DNA from: JBLHRE01 sp047625765
GTDB lineage: Bacteria > Bacteroidota > Bacteroidia > Flavobacteriales > JBLHRE01
DNA length: 5,453 bases
Reading direction: 5' to 3'
Assembly (NCBI GenBank): GCA_047625765.1
Contig: JBLHRE010000126.1
Coordinates: 1 to 5,453 of the forward strand
Shown here: positions 1 through 5,453 of the stretch, one piece after another
How the letters are laid out: every line of letters starts with the position of its first letter
How positions within the stretch are numbered: the first letter of the stretch is position 1
Notes under the pieces: generated by a model
What the model saw: the letters and a program-made list of their open reading frames with translations, nothing else
Database searches by the model: none
What the model was told of the DNA's origin: nothing
Program-made: the position numbers and the translations under genes

Positions 1-1
1 T

Positions 2-517
2 AAAAGAGATAAATCGCCATTGTTGAGCAGAAAACAAATGGCTCATGTAAATGCTATTGATGGTCTGACAGAAAAAGTTTACTCGCCCTTGCAGCATTTA
101 GAAGAAAAATTACATTCTTGGGTGGCATTTTTTATAATGCCAATATTTGCATTAGCCAATGCTGGCGTGGCATTTGGCATTGATATGCATTTAGATTGGC
201 CACTGGTAATACACATTTCAATTGCCTTAATTTTAGGAAAGAGTATTGGAATTTCTTTATTGAGCTATATCGGTATCAAACTAAAGATTGCAAAGCTTCC
301 TGAAGGCACAAACATGATGCAAATATTGGCTATATCTGTTTTGGCAGGGGTAGGATTTACCATGTCCATCTTTATCGCAAATTTAGCCTTTGAATCGAAT
401 GCCATCTATATCGACTCAGCAAAAATTGGTGTAATTCTGGGTTCTTTAGTGTCAGGAATATTGGCTTACTTTTTACTCCTGTATAGCTCGCCTAAATCCA
501 AGTCCAAAAAATCTTGA
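2..517 (+). CDS. nhaA: Na+/H+ antiporter NhaA, C-terminal part (5' end outside window)
   Basis: Integral inner-membrane antiporter that exports Na+ in exchange for protons, for pH and sodium homeostasis. The frame is open from base 2, so the true start lies to the left. The TTG at position 20 is an internal Leu, not a start. The 171 visible residues are a little under half of a usual NhaA of about 390-450 residues. Family landmarks, numbered within the fragment, are PLQHLEEKLHSWVAF (29-43), the membrane segment with MPIFALANAGVAFG (46-59), LGKSIGIS (78-85), and LAGVGFTMSIFIANLAF (114-130), followed by a last helix of about residues 139-161 and a Lys/Ser-rich tail. K80 of the fragment aligns with the functional TM-X lysine (K300) of E. 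coli NhaA. The paired Asp residues of the ion site lie upstream, outside the window. It converges on the GGGP synthase gene with only 7 bp between stop codons. Family assignment is secure; transport specificity is inferred. Confidence 0.95.
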   Translation, partial: KRDKSPLLSRKQMAHVNAIDGLTEKVYSPLQHLEEKLHSWVAFFIMPIFALANAGVAFGIDMHLDWPLVIHISIALILGKSIGISLLSYIGIKLKIAKLPEGTNMMQILAISVLAGVGFTMSIFIANLAFESNAIYIDSAKIGVILGSLVSGILAYFLLLYSSPKSKSKKS

Positions 518-524
518 TTTAAGG

Positions 525-1262
525 TTAGCTTGTCATAAGCTCTTTAATTTCCATCAATATATCAGCTCTACTTTCAGCTCCGTTACCCACAACAATTACA
601 TCGGCTCCAGCTTTTAGTAAGGCTTGGGCCTGTGATGCACTTCGAATGCCTCCACCAATAATTAAAGGTAATTTGGTGGTGGTTTTTACCGCTTGAATCA
701 TGCTTTCAGAAATCACTTTATCGGCTCCGCTTCCTCCATCCAAATAAACAAATTGTTGCCCCATGAATTTTGCAGCCAATGCTGTTGCAGCGGCAATACC
801 ATCTTGCGCATAGGGTATGGCTTGGGTATTACTTATATACTGTGCAGCGGTAGGTGTTCCGCAATTAATTAGCAAATAAGCAGTAGCCAAAACTTGAATG
901 CCCGATTTGGCAATTGCTGGAGCTGCTAACACCTGATTGCCAATTAAATATTCTGGATTACGGCCAGAAACCAAATTCAAAAACAAAATTGCATCTGCTT
1001 GTTCTGATACTTGTGAGGCATGACCAGGAAACAAGCATACTGGAAGCGTAGTAAGCACCTCCAATTGGTCCAAACAATTTTCTAAATCTTCTTGACTTAC
1101 AAAACTCCCTCCAACCAAAATAAAATTTGCCGTTCTATTGATAACCTCAACCATTGCCTCCAACTCTTTTCCTTTGGTTTTGTCTGGATCTATCAATACT
1201 GCCAAAGATTTCTCTCCCTTAGCAGCTCTTTCGGTAATAAATGTTTTTAAGTCAAATCTCAT
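525..1262 (-). CDS. Geranylgeranylglyceryl phosphate synthase family protein (bacterial GGGPS/PcrB-like)
   Basis: TIM-barrel prenyltransferase of 245 residues. Archaeal members join geranylgeranyl-PP to sn-glycerol-1-phosphate in the first ether-lipid step, and bacterial homologues make prenylglyceryl phosphates. Motifs run in family order: LIDPDK (23-28), VGGS (50-53), LFPG (77-80), FLNLVSGRNPEYLIG (94-108), YLDGGSGA (173-180), GGGIRS (203-208) and AGADVIVVGN (218-227). The long SGRNPEYLIG segment resembles archaeal/Bacteroidota group II enzymes more than short PcrB of Firmicutes. I chose ATG at 1262; a TTG three codons upstream (1271) would also stay open, but it is a weaker start and only lengthens the overlap. 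The start lies inside the end of the phosphopantetheinyl transferase gene (11-bp overlap), suggesting translational coupling. One oddity is Asp175, where the family motif usually reads YLEAGSGA. The family is clear; prenyl chain length and the physiological product in this organism are unknown. Confidence 0.93.
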   Translation of the reverse strand: MRFDLKTFITERAAKGEKSLAVLIDPDKTKGKELEAMVEVINRTANFILVGGSFVSQEDLENCLDQLEVLTTLPVCLFPGHASQVSEQADAILFLNLVSGRNPEYLIGNQVLAAPAIAKSGIQVLATAYLLINCGTPTAAQYISNTQAIPYAQDGIAAATALAAKFMGQQFVYLDGGSGADKVISESMIQAVKTTTKLPLIIGGGIRSASQAQALLKAGADVIVVGNGAESRADILMEIKELMTS

Positions 1263-1884
1263 CTTCTGCAATCACCAATGAATAATTATTGTTGTGCCAT
1301 ACATTTAATTGGCAAGATCGTATTGTATCATTTTTAAGAATGCTGCCCTTGGCTAAAAATTGCGCTGTTATATTAAAAGGAGCAATATGGAGCTGCTCTT
1401 TAAATAGTAATCCACCCTGGGCATCTAATTTGTAAAGCGCTTCTTTAGCACTCCAAATAATGGTCTGTTGCTTTAAGGCAATGGACTCTTCAATAAATCT
1501 AGCTTCGGCCTCATTCACAAATTTGTGTGCAATACGCTCAATTTTTGGATTCAGCAATTGAATATCAATTCCTATTTCGGCAGAACTCAAGCCTACAGAT
1601 ACAAAATTACCACTGTGCGAAATGCTAATCTCTGAACTTCGTAATGTAGGTGCTCCAGCTTCAGTATAGACAATTACTTCGTCTACCCCCAGCACTTTTT
1701 CTAGAATATAACGGGTAAATAAGAATTCCCGCTTGCGTTTATTCGATTGGATTTCAGCATATATGCACTTATTTTCATCCGAAAGAGTCTCAAGAATTTC
1801 CAGCTCGTAGCTAGGGCTTTCTTGTATCTCCCAGACAACAACTTGGGCACCTGAATTAAGTATGTATTTCTTATACAATGGCAT
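1252..1884 (-). CDS. 4'-phosphopantetheinyl transferase superfamily protein (Sfp-type)
   Basis: Cytosolic enzyme of 210 residues that moves the phosphopantetheine arm from coenzyme A to a serine of an acyl, peptidyl or aryl carrier protein. The length fits the Sfp/AcpT-like group of about 200-240 residues rather than the short AcpS of about 120. Visible motifs are an Arg/Lys-rich segment SNKRKREFLFTRYIL (47-61), SISHSG (87-92), GIDIQ (105-109) and WSAKEALYK (144-152). Asp107 and Glu148 are the expected Mg2+ ligands, and Lys147 and Lys152 belong to the (W/F)xxKE(A/S)xxK signature. The position between the two acidic residues is Gln109 where Sfp has Glu, a site known to vary. It starts at ATG 1884, is divergent from ahcY, and its 3' end overlaps the GGGP synthase start, so both probably share one transcript. 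No polyketide, peptide or fatty-acid synthesis gene is visible here, so the carrier-protein partner cannot be named; it may be the housekeeping fatty-acid ACP. Confidence 0.93.
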   Translation of the reverse strand: MPLYKKYILNSGAQVVVWEIQESPSYELEILETLSDENKCIYAEIQSNKRKREFLFTRYILEKVLGVDEVIVYTEAGAPTLRSSEISISHSGNFVSVGLSSAEIGIDIQLLNPKIERIAHKFVNEAEARFIEESIALKQQTIIWSAKEALYKLDAQGGLLFKEQLHIAPFNITAQFLAKGSILKNDTIRSCQLNVWHNNNYSLVIAEDEI

Positions 1885-1919
1885 AGACGGAAATAAGATC
1901 CAAAATAAAGGATAAATCG

Positions 1920-1927
1920 TATATTTG
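1920..1927 (+). promoter_or_regulatory. Bacteroidota-type -7 promoter element of ahcY
   Basis: TATATTTG, followed by CA, is a full match to the TAnnTTTG -7 consensus used by the Bacteroidota primary sigma factor. It lies 35 bp before the ahcY ATG, leaving an A/T-rich leader of roughly 25-30 nt without a Shine-Dalgarno sequence, as is common in this phylum. I see no TTG at the usual -33 distance (17-23 nt upstream), so the call rests on the -7 element, its position and the divergent context. The leader is too short to hold an S-adenosylhomocysteine riboswitch. Confidence 0.6.
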
Positions 1928-1962
1928 CACTCCTTTAAAAGAATAAAATTTAAATATTACAT

Positions 1963-3270
1963 ATGGGCACTACAGTAGAACGACTTCCATACAAGGTTAA
2001 AGACATTAACTTAGCAGAGTACGGTCGTAAAGAAATCGAATTGGCAGAAGCAGAAATGCCTGGACTTATGGCATTGCGCGAAGAGTATGGTGCAGACAAA
2101 CCTTTGAAAGGAGCTCGTATCGCAGGATGTTTACACATGACCATTCAAACTGCGGTATTAATTGAAACTTTGGTTGCTTTAGGAGCAGATGTTACTTGGT
2201 CTTCTTGTAATATTTTCTCTACTCAAGATCATGCTGCTGCTGCAATTGCTGTAACGGGTGTTCCTGTTTATGCATGGAAAGGGTTGAGTGATGAAGAATT
2301 TGATTGGTGTATCGAGCAAACTTTAACTTTCCCTGACGGACAGCCATTAAACATGATTTTAGATGATGGTGGTGATTTAACCAACATGGTTTTAGATCGT
2401 TTTCCTGAGTATGTTGACGGAATTAAAGGTTTATCTGAAGAGACAACTACGGGTGTTCATCGCTTGTACGAGCGTGTTAAAAACGGCACTCTTCCAATGC
2501 CTGCAATCAACATTAATGACTCTGTTACTAAATCTAAATTTGACAACAAATACGGATGTCGCGAATCTGCAGTAGATGCTGTACGTAGAGCAACTGACGT
2601 AATGATGGCTGGTAAAGTTGTTGTTGTTGCAGGTTTTGGCGATGTAGGTAAAGGTACTGCCGCTTCTTTTGCAGGTGCTGGCGCAAGAGTTATTGTAACT
2701 GAAATTGACCCTATTTGCGCGCTTCAAGCTGCAATGGAAGGCTATGAGGTTAAAAAGATGGTAAACGCAGCTCCAGAGGCTGATATCGTTATTACAACTA
2801 CAGGTAACAAAGACATCGTTACTAAAGAGCATTTCCAATTATTAAGAGACAAAGCTATTGTATGTAACATCGGTCATTTCGATAATGAAATTGATGTTCC
2901 TTGGTTGGCGAAAAACTCTTCTGCTAAAATTGAAATTAAGCCACAAGTAGACAAGTACACGTTAAATGGCAAGGATATTATCTTATTAGCTGAAGGCCGT
3001 TTGGTAAACTTAGGTTGTGCAACAGGTCACCCATCATTTGTAATGTCTAACTCTTTCACCAATCAAACTTTGGCCCAGATGGAATTGTGGAACAATTCTG
3101 CTGCTTACGCTAACGAAGTTTACATGCTTCCTAAGCATTTGGATGAAAAAGTAGCAAGATTACACCTTGCAAAAATCAACGTTGAATTGGAAGAATTACG
3201 TCCAGATCAAGCTGAATATATTGGTGTTACTGTTGAAGGTCCATTCAAACCAGAATACTACAGATACTAG
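1963..3270 (+). CDS. ahcY: S-adenosylhomocysteine hydrolase (adenosylhomocysteinase)
   Basis: NAD+-dependent cytosolic enzyme of 435 residues that reversibly splits S-adenosylhomocysteine into adenosine and homocysteine. This relieves product inhibition of methyltransferases and returns homocysteine to methionine synthesis. The length is typical (human enzyme 432). Residues matching the human catalytic set are all present: His58 (GCLHMT), Asp135 (ILDDGGDLT), Glu160 (EETTTGVH), Lys190 and Asp194 (SVTKSKFDN), His305 (NIGHFDNE) and His356 (GHPSFVMSNSF). The NAD-binding Rossmann loop is GFGDVGKG (224-231). The C-terminal GPFKPEYYRY keeps Lys429 and Tyr433, which in this family reach into the NAD site of the neighbouring subunit of the tetramer. 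It is transcribed alone, from a -7 element at 1920 to a strong terminator just downstream. The ATG at 1963 gives the expected N-terminus. No defect is seen. Confidence 0.99.
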   Translation: MGTTVERLPYKVKDINLAEYGRKEIELAEAEMPGLMALREEYGADKPLKGARIAGCLHMTIQTAVLIETLVALGADVTWSSCNIFSTQDHAAAAIAVTGVPVYAWKGLSDEEFDWCIEQTLTFPDGQPLNMILDDGGDLTNMVLDRFPEYVDGIKGLSEETTTGVHRLYERVKNGTLPMPAININDSVTKSKFDNKYGCRESAVDAVRRATDVMMAGKVVVVAGFGDVGKGTAASFAGAGARVIVTEIDPICALQAAMEGYEVKKMVNAAPEADIVITTTGNKDIVTKEHFQLLRDKAIVCNIGHFDNEIDVPWLAKNSSAKIEIKPQVDKYTLNGKDIILLAEGRLVNLGCATGHPSFVMSNSFTNQTLAQMELWNNSAAYANEVYMLPKHLDEKVARLHLAKINVELEELRPDQAEYIGVTVEGPFKPEYYRY

Positions 3271-3281
3271 ACTTTAGTCTA
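3268..3281 (+). repeat. Small inverted repeat at the ahcY stop codon
   Basis: TAGAC (3268-3272) and GTCTA (3277-3281) are perfect complements around TTTA, and the first three bases are the ahcY stop codon. A 5-bp A/T-rich stem is weak and may be chance. It sits 14 bp before the strong terminator stem and could at most add a little 3'-end structure to the transcript. Confidence 0.3.
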
Positions 3282-3295
3282 ATCTATATTTATAT

Positions 3296-3338
3296 AAGTG
3301 TCTTGAAACGACTAAGCCGTTTCAAGACACTTTTTTTT
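3296..3338 (+). terminator. Intrinsic terminator of ahcY
   Basis: Long perfect inverted repeat with left arm 3297-3310 (AGTGTCTTGAAACG), a 7-nt loop (3311-3317) and right arm 3318-3331, extended by one A-T pair at 3296/3332. The right arm runs directly into eight T residues (3331-3338). It begins 25 bp after the ahcY stop codon. On the opposite strand the stem is followed by TATATA rather than a T run, so it should act mainly on the + strand. Confidence 0.93.
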
Positions 3339-3367
3339 GCTCCCTATTTTTAAAAAAACATACGCAT

Positions 3368-3395
3368 AAAAAAAGGCCATCCTTTCGGACAGCCT
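3368..3395 (-). terminator. Intrinsic terminator of gdhA
   Basis: Read on the minus strand, a 9-bp stem AGGCTGTCC / GGATGGCCT (two adjacent G-U wobbles) closes a GAAA tetraloop and is followed by a run of seven T (complement of 3368-3374, the first pairing in the stem). It starts 25 bp after the gdhA stop codon. The plus-strand reading has no T run after the stem, so orientation is clear. Confidence 0.9.
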
Positions 3396-3420
3396 CTTAT
3401 AAAAATATATAATTCTAGGA

Positions 3421-4761
3421 TTAAACTACACCTTGAGCCATCATAGCATCTGCTACTTTGACAAAGCCTGCAATGTTTGCACCTTTTACATAATCAACAT
3501 AATCACCTTCTGTACCATACTGCACACAAGCTTCATGGATTGACTTCATGATTGCAAGTAATTTAGCATCAACTTCTTCGCGTGTCCAGTTAAAACGCAT
3601 GGAATTTTGGCTCATCTCTAAACCAGAAGTAGCAACACCACCAGCATTAGAAGCTTTACCAGGAGCGAACATGATTTTCGCAGCCAAGAAATGCTCAACA
3701 GCCTCTGGAGTCGAAGGCATATTAGCACCTTCAGAAACACAGATACAACCGTTTGCTAACAATTGTTTTGCTTCGTCACCATTTAATTCATTTTGAGTAG
3801 CACAAGGCAATGCGATATCACATTTAACTTCCCAAGGTTTTTTCCCTGCAAAGAAAGTCACATCAGAAAACTGATCTGCAACTTCATTAATACGACCACG
3901 CTTTACGTTTTTAACTTCCATAATAGCATCTAAATGAGCCGTAGTAAAACCACCTTCACAAAGAATATATCCAGAAGAATCGGAAACAGCAAGAACCTTA
4001 GCGCCTAATTCCATTGCTTTTTCAGAAGCATACTGAGCAACATTACCAGATCCTGATACTACTACCGTTTTACCTTTAAAAGAGTCACCTTTTACTTTAA
4101 GCATTTCTTCAGCAAAGTATACGTTACCGTATCCTGTTGCTTCAGGACGAATCAAAGATCCACCAAACTCCATTCCTTTACCCGTCAAAACACCAGTAAA
4201 TTCATTTCTTAAACGCTTGTATTGTCCAAACATGTAACCAATCTCACGGCCACCTACTCCAATATCCCCAGCAGGAACATCAGTATTAGGACCAATATGA
4301 CGAGAAAGTTCTGTCATAAAGCTTTGACAGAATGCCATAACCTCGTTGTCTGTTTTCCCTTTAGGATCAAAATCAGAACCACCTTTACCACCTCCCATTG
4401 GAAGAGTAGTTAAACTGTTTTTGAAAACTTGTTCGAAAGCCAAGAATTTCAAAATGCTCAAGTTTACAGATGGATGAAAACGCAAACCACCTTTGTAAGG
4501 TCCAATTGCGCTGTTCATTTCGATACGGAAACCACGGTTTACCTGTACCTTACCTGCACCATCAACCCAAGGAACACGGAACATCAAAACGCGCTCTGGT
4601 TCAACCATGCGTTCCAAAATCTTTGCCTCTTGGTATTTTGGTTTATCTTCTAGAAAAGGGATAATTGCCTCAGCAACCTCCTGTACGGCCTGTAGAAATT
4701 CTGGCTCACTGCCATTACGAGCTTCTACTAGGTCCATAAATGCCTTTACATTTGCATCCAT
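3421..4761 (-). CDS. gdhA: Glutamate dehydrogenase, hexameric type, probably NADP-dependent
   Basis: Cytosolic enzyme of 446 residues that reductively aminates 2-oxoglutarate to glutamate (and the reverse), linking ammonium assimilation to the TCA cycle. The length fits the roughly 450-residue bacterial hexameric class. Visible sites are GPYKGGLRFHP (87-97, Lys90 binding substrate), FKNSLTTLPMGGGKGGSDFDPKGK (113-136, Lys126 catalytic), PAGDIGVGGREIG (163-175, Asp166 catalytic), the Rossmann loop SGSGNVA (236-242) and GKASNAGGVATSGLEMSQN (368-386). After the second Rossmann strand, SDSSG (260-264) resembles NADP-specific enzymes such as E. coli GdhA, so I infer an NADPH-using biosynthetic role; cofactor choice is not proven. 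I chose ATG at 4761; a TTG two codons upstream (4767) is less likely. It has its own promoter and terminator and appears monocistronic. No truncation or unusual residue was noticed. Confidence 0.98.
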   Translation of the reverse strand: MDANVKAFMDLVEARNGSEPEFLQAVQEVAEAIIPFLEDKPKYQEAKILERMVEPERVLMFRVPWVDGAGKVQVNRGFRIEMNSAIGPYKGGLRFHPSVNLSILKFLAFEQVFKNSLTTLPMGGGKGGSDFDPKGKTDNEVMAFCQSFMTELSRHIGPNTDVPAGDIGVGGREIGYMFGQYKRLRNEFTGVLTGKGMEFGGSLIRPEATGYGNVYFAEEMLKVKGDSFKGKTVVVSGSGNVAQYASEKAMELGAKVLAVSDSSGYILCEGGFTTAHLDAIMEVKNVKRGRINEVADQFSDVTFFAGKKPWEVKCDIALPCATQNELNGDEAKQLLANGCICVSEGANMPSTPEAVEHFLAAKIMFAPGKASNAGGVATSGLEMSQNSMRFNWTREEVDAKLLAIMKSIHEACVQYGTEGDYVDYVKGANIAGFVKVADAMMAQGVV

Positions 4762-4791
4762 TGTCAACTAAAAATAGCGTTAATAATGCGG

Positions 4792-4799
4792 CAAATGTA
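4792..4799 (-). promoter_or_regulatory. Bacteroidota-type promoter of gdhA (-7 element)
   Basis: On the minus strand the octamer TACATTTG is a full match to TAnnTTTG. It ends 30 bp before the chosen gdhA ATG (4761), implying a short leader of roughly 20-25 nt. Two upstream TTG triplets lie at acceptable -33 spacing: one at 4817-4819 (17-nt spacer) and one within TTTTTG at 4822-4827 (22-nt spacer). This supports gdhA being transcribed independently of dprA. Confidence 0.65.
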
Positions 4800-4822
4800 A
4801 CTTTTTTTTCTTTTCGCAAGGC

Positions 4823-4853
4823 AAAAAGAGCCACTCCATCAATAAGCTCTTTT
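4823..4853 (-). terminator. Possible weak terminator overlapping the dprA stop codon
   Basis: On the minus strand AAAAGAGC (4853-4846) and GCTCTTTT (4831-4824) form a perfect 8-bp inverted repeat around a 14-nt loop that contains the dprA stop codon (4841-4839). The 3' arm ends in five T (4827-4823). The stem is A/T-rich and the loop long, so it may be weak. The same repeat read on the plus strand also ends in four T, but no plus-strand gene feeds into it. Confidence 0.45.
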
Positions 4854-5453
4854 ACACCTATTTCCTGGCAAAATATGAATAAGCCCTCTTAACTCTAAGG
4901 CTAAGGTTAATACAGATAATTGACTAACTTTTAAACCCAATCCAAATGCGATATCATCCATCGACCTAGAATCAACTCCATCCAATAGGTTTACTAATTC
5001 TTGTTCCAGTTCATTTAAGTCAAGATTCAACTGCATTTGTTTCTGTTGATGAGCCTTTGCAATATCCCAATTTAAGGCCTGAATAATATCCTTGCTACTG
5101 GTAACCAATTGCGCCACATTCCTTCTAATAAGATTCAAGCATCCCAAAGAATATTCATCGCCCACTCTACCTGGTACAGCAAACACATCTCTATTATAAG
5201 AATGGGCAATATTTGCAGTAATCAAGGCTCCTCCTTTTTCCGAAGCTTCTATTACTAATATAGCATCAGCCATTCCTGCAACCACTCGATTTCTTTTGGG
5301 GAAATTCTCTCTATTTCCTTTCATATCCGACAAAAACTCAGTGATTAAACCTCCGCTTTCGAGAACCATTTTTGCAGCAACTCCTCTGTGAATAGCCGGA
5401 TAAATAGTGTCCAATCCATGCCCTAAAACGCCTACAGTAGGTAATCCATTTTT
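4839..5453 (-). CDS. dprA: DNA-processing protein DprA, C-terminal part (5' end outside window)
   Basis: DprA (Smf) binds incoming single-stranded DNA during natural transformation, shields it from nucleases and loads RecA. The frame is open to the right edge; 204 residues are visible, a bit over half of a typical protein of about 365. The codon at 5414 is TTG and is internal (Leu), as coding continues upstream with KNGLPTVGVLGHGLDTIYP. Numbered in the fragment, the Rossmann-like core shows GGLITEF (34-40), NFPKRNRVVAGMADAILVIEA (50-70), KGGALITA (73-80) and NRDVFAVPG (87-95), all DprA hallmarks. A linker of about 130-145 leads to a C-terminal winged-helix domain (about 147-200) ending in LPGNRCKRAY. 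The GSR-type phosphate-binding loop would be upstream, outside the window. dprA homologues are also widespread in species not known to be competent, so active DNA uptake is not proven. Confidence 0.96.
   Translation of the reverse strand, partial: KNGLPTVGVLGHGLDTIYPAIHRGVAAKMVLESGGLITEFLSDMKGNRENFPKRNRVVAGMADAILVIEASEKGGALITANIAHSYNRDVFAVPGRVGDEYSLGCLNLIRRNVAQLVTSSKDIIQALNWDIAKAHQQKQMQLNLDLNELEQELVNLLDGVDSRSMDDIAFGLGLKVSQLSVLTLALELRGLIHILPGNRCKRAY

Noticed and set aside
527..541. AGCTT-GTCAT-AAGCT hairpin as a terminator for nhaA
   Set aside because: A 5-bp stem followed by an interrupted CTTTAATTT is too weak, and it lies inside the GGGP synthase coding region.
1901..1908. Possible minus-strand -7 element TTATTTTG for the phosphopantetheinyl transferase gene
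   Set aside because: It matches TAnnTTTG at all but one fixed position and its distance to the ATG at 1884 is plausible, but there is no -33 partner and such sequences are common in AT-rich spacers. A promoter must lie near here if the gene is expressed, but I cannot place it.
1928..1962. S-adenosylhomocysteine riboswitch upstream of ahcY
   Set aside because: The leader is only about 30 nt, A/T-rich and unstructured; known SAH riboswitches need a longer pseudoknotted RNA.
1950..2144. 64-residue minus-strand ORF over the ahcY start
   Set aside because: It is antisense to the conserved ahcY N-terminus and shows no family motif or initiation signals.
2431..2838. 135-residue minus-strand ORF inside ahcY
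   Set aside because: It lies wholly antisense to a fully conserved ahcY, its translation is rich in Cys, Ser and Asn with no recognisable motif, and it has no promoter or start context. It is a shadow of the coding frame.
3548..4664. Four short plus-strand ORFs antisense to gdhA
   Set aside because: All fall within the conserved gdhA frame, two overlap each other in different frames, and none shows a recognisable motif. They are shadows.
1..5453. CRISPR array, tRNA or rRNA gene, insertion sequence, or defence or other novel system
   Set aside because: No spaced direct repeats, tRNA cloverleaf, transposase or terminal inverted repeats were seen. Almost the entire window is covered by recognised core-type genes.

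Overview
The window looks like ordinary chromosomal housekeeping sequence from a member of the Bacteroidota, most likely close to the Flavobacteriia or related orders. The grounds are: AT-rich DNA; two matches to the Bacteroidota-type -7 promoter element TAnnTTTG; A/T-rich leaders without clear Shine-Dalgarno sequences; a bacterial geranylgeranylglyceryl-phosphate-synthase-family protein; and a gene neighbourhood (ahcY, a 4'-phosphopantetheinyl transferase, the GGGP synthase homologue) that I recall from that phylum. The genus cannot be told from this sequence.

Layout from left to right. (1) Positions 2-517, + strand: the C-terminal part of an NhaA-type Na+/H+ antiporter, open at the left edge. 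(2) Positions 525-1262, - strand: a GGGP synthase-family TIM-barrel prenyltransferase. (3) Positions 1252-1884, - strand: an Sfp-type 4'-phosphopantetheinyl transferase, which overlaps gene 2 by 11 bp and probably forms a two-gene operon with it. (4) Positions 1963-3270, + strand: complete S-adenosylhomocysteine hydrolase (ahcY), divergent from gene 3 across a 78-bp spacer with a good -7 promoter element. (5) Positions 3271-3420: a 150-bp convergent spacer with two separate intrinsic terminators, one per strand. (6) Positions 3421-4761, - strand: complete hexameric-type glutamate dehydrogenase (gdhA), with its own promoter in the 77-bp spacer before it. (7) Positions 4839-5453, - strand: the C-terminal part of the DNA-uptake protein DprA, open at the right edge. 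There is no gene-free stretch longer than 300 bp.

The genes do not make up a single pathway. AhcY clears S-adenosylhomocysteine from the methylation cycle, GdhA joins ammonium to 2-oxoglutarate, the transferase activates carrier proteins, the GGGP synthase homologue makes a prenylated glycerol phosphate, NhaA handles Na+ and pH, and DprA loads RecA on incoming single-stranded DNA. All CDSs appear intact apart from the two cut by the window edges. I saw no mobile element, CRISPR array, tRNA or rRNA, and found no evidence of a previously undescribed system. The points most worth a second look are an Asp in place of the usual Glu in the GGGP synthase active-site motif, the compact dprA-gdhA junction, and the nearly touching nhaA/GGGP synthase 3' ends.
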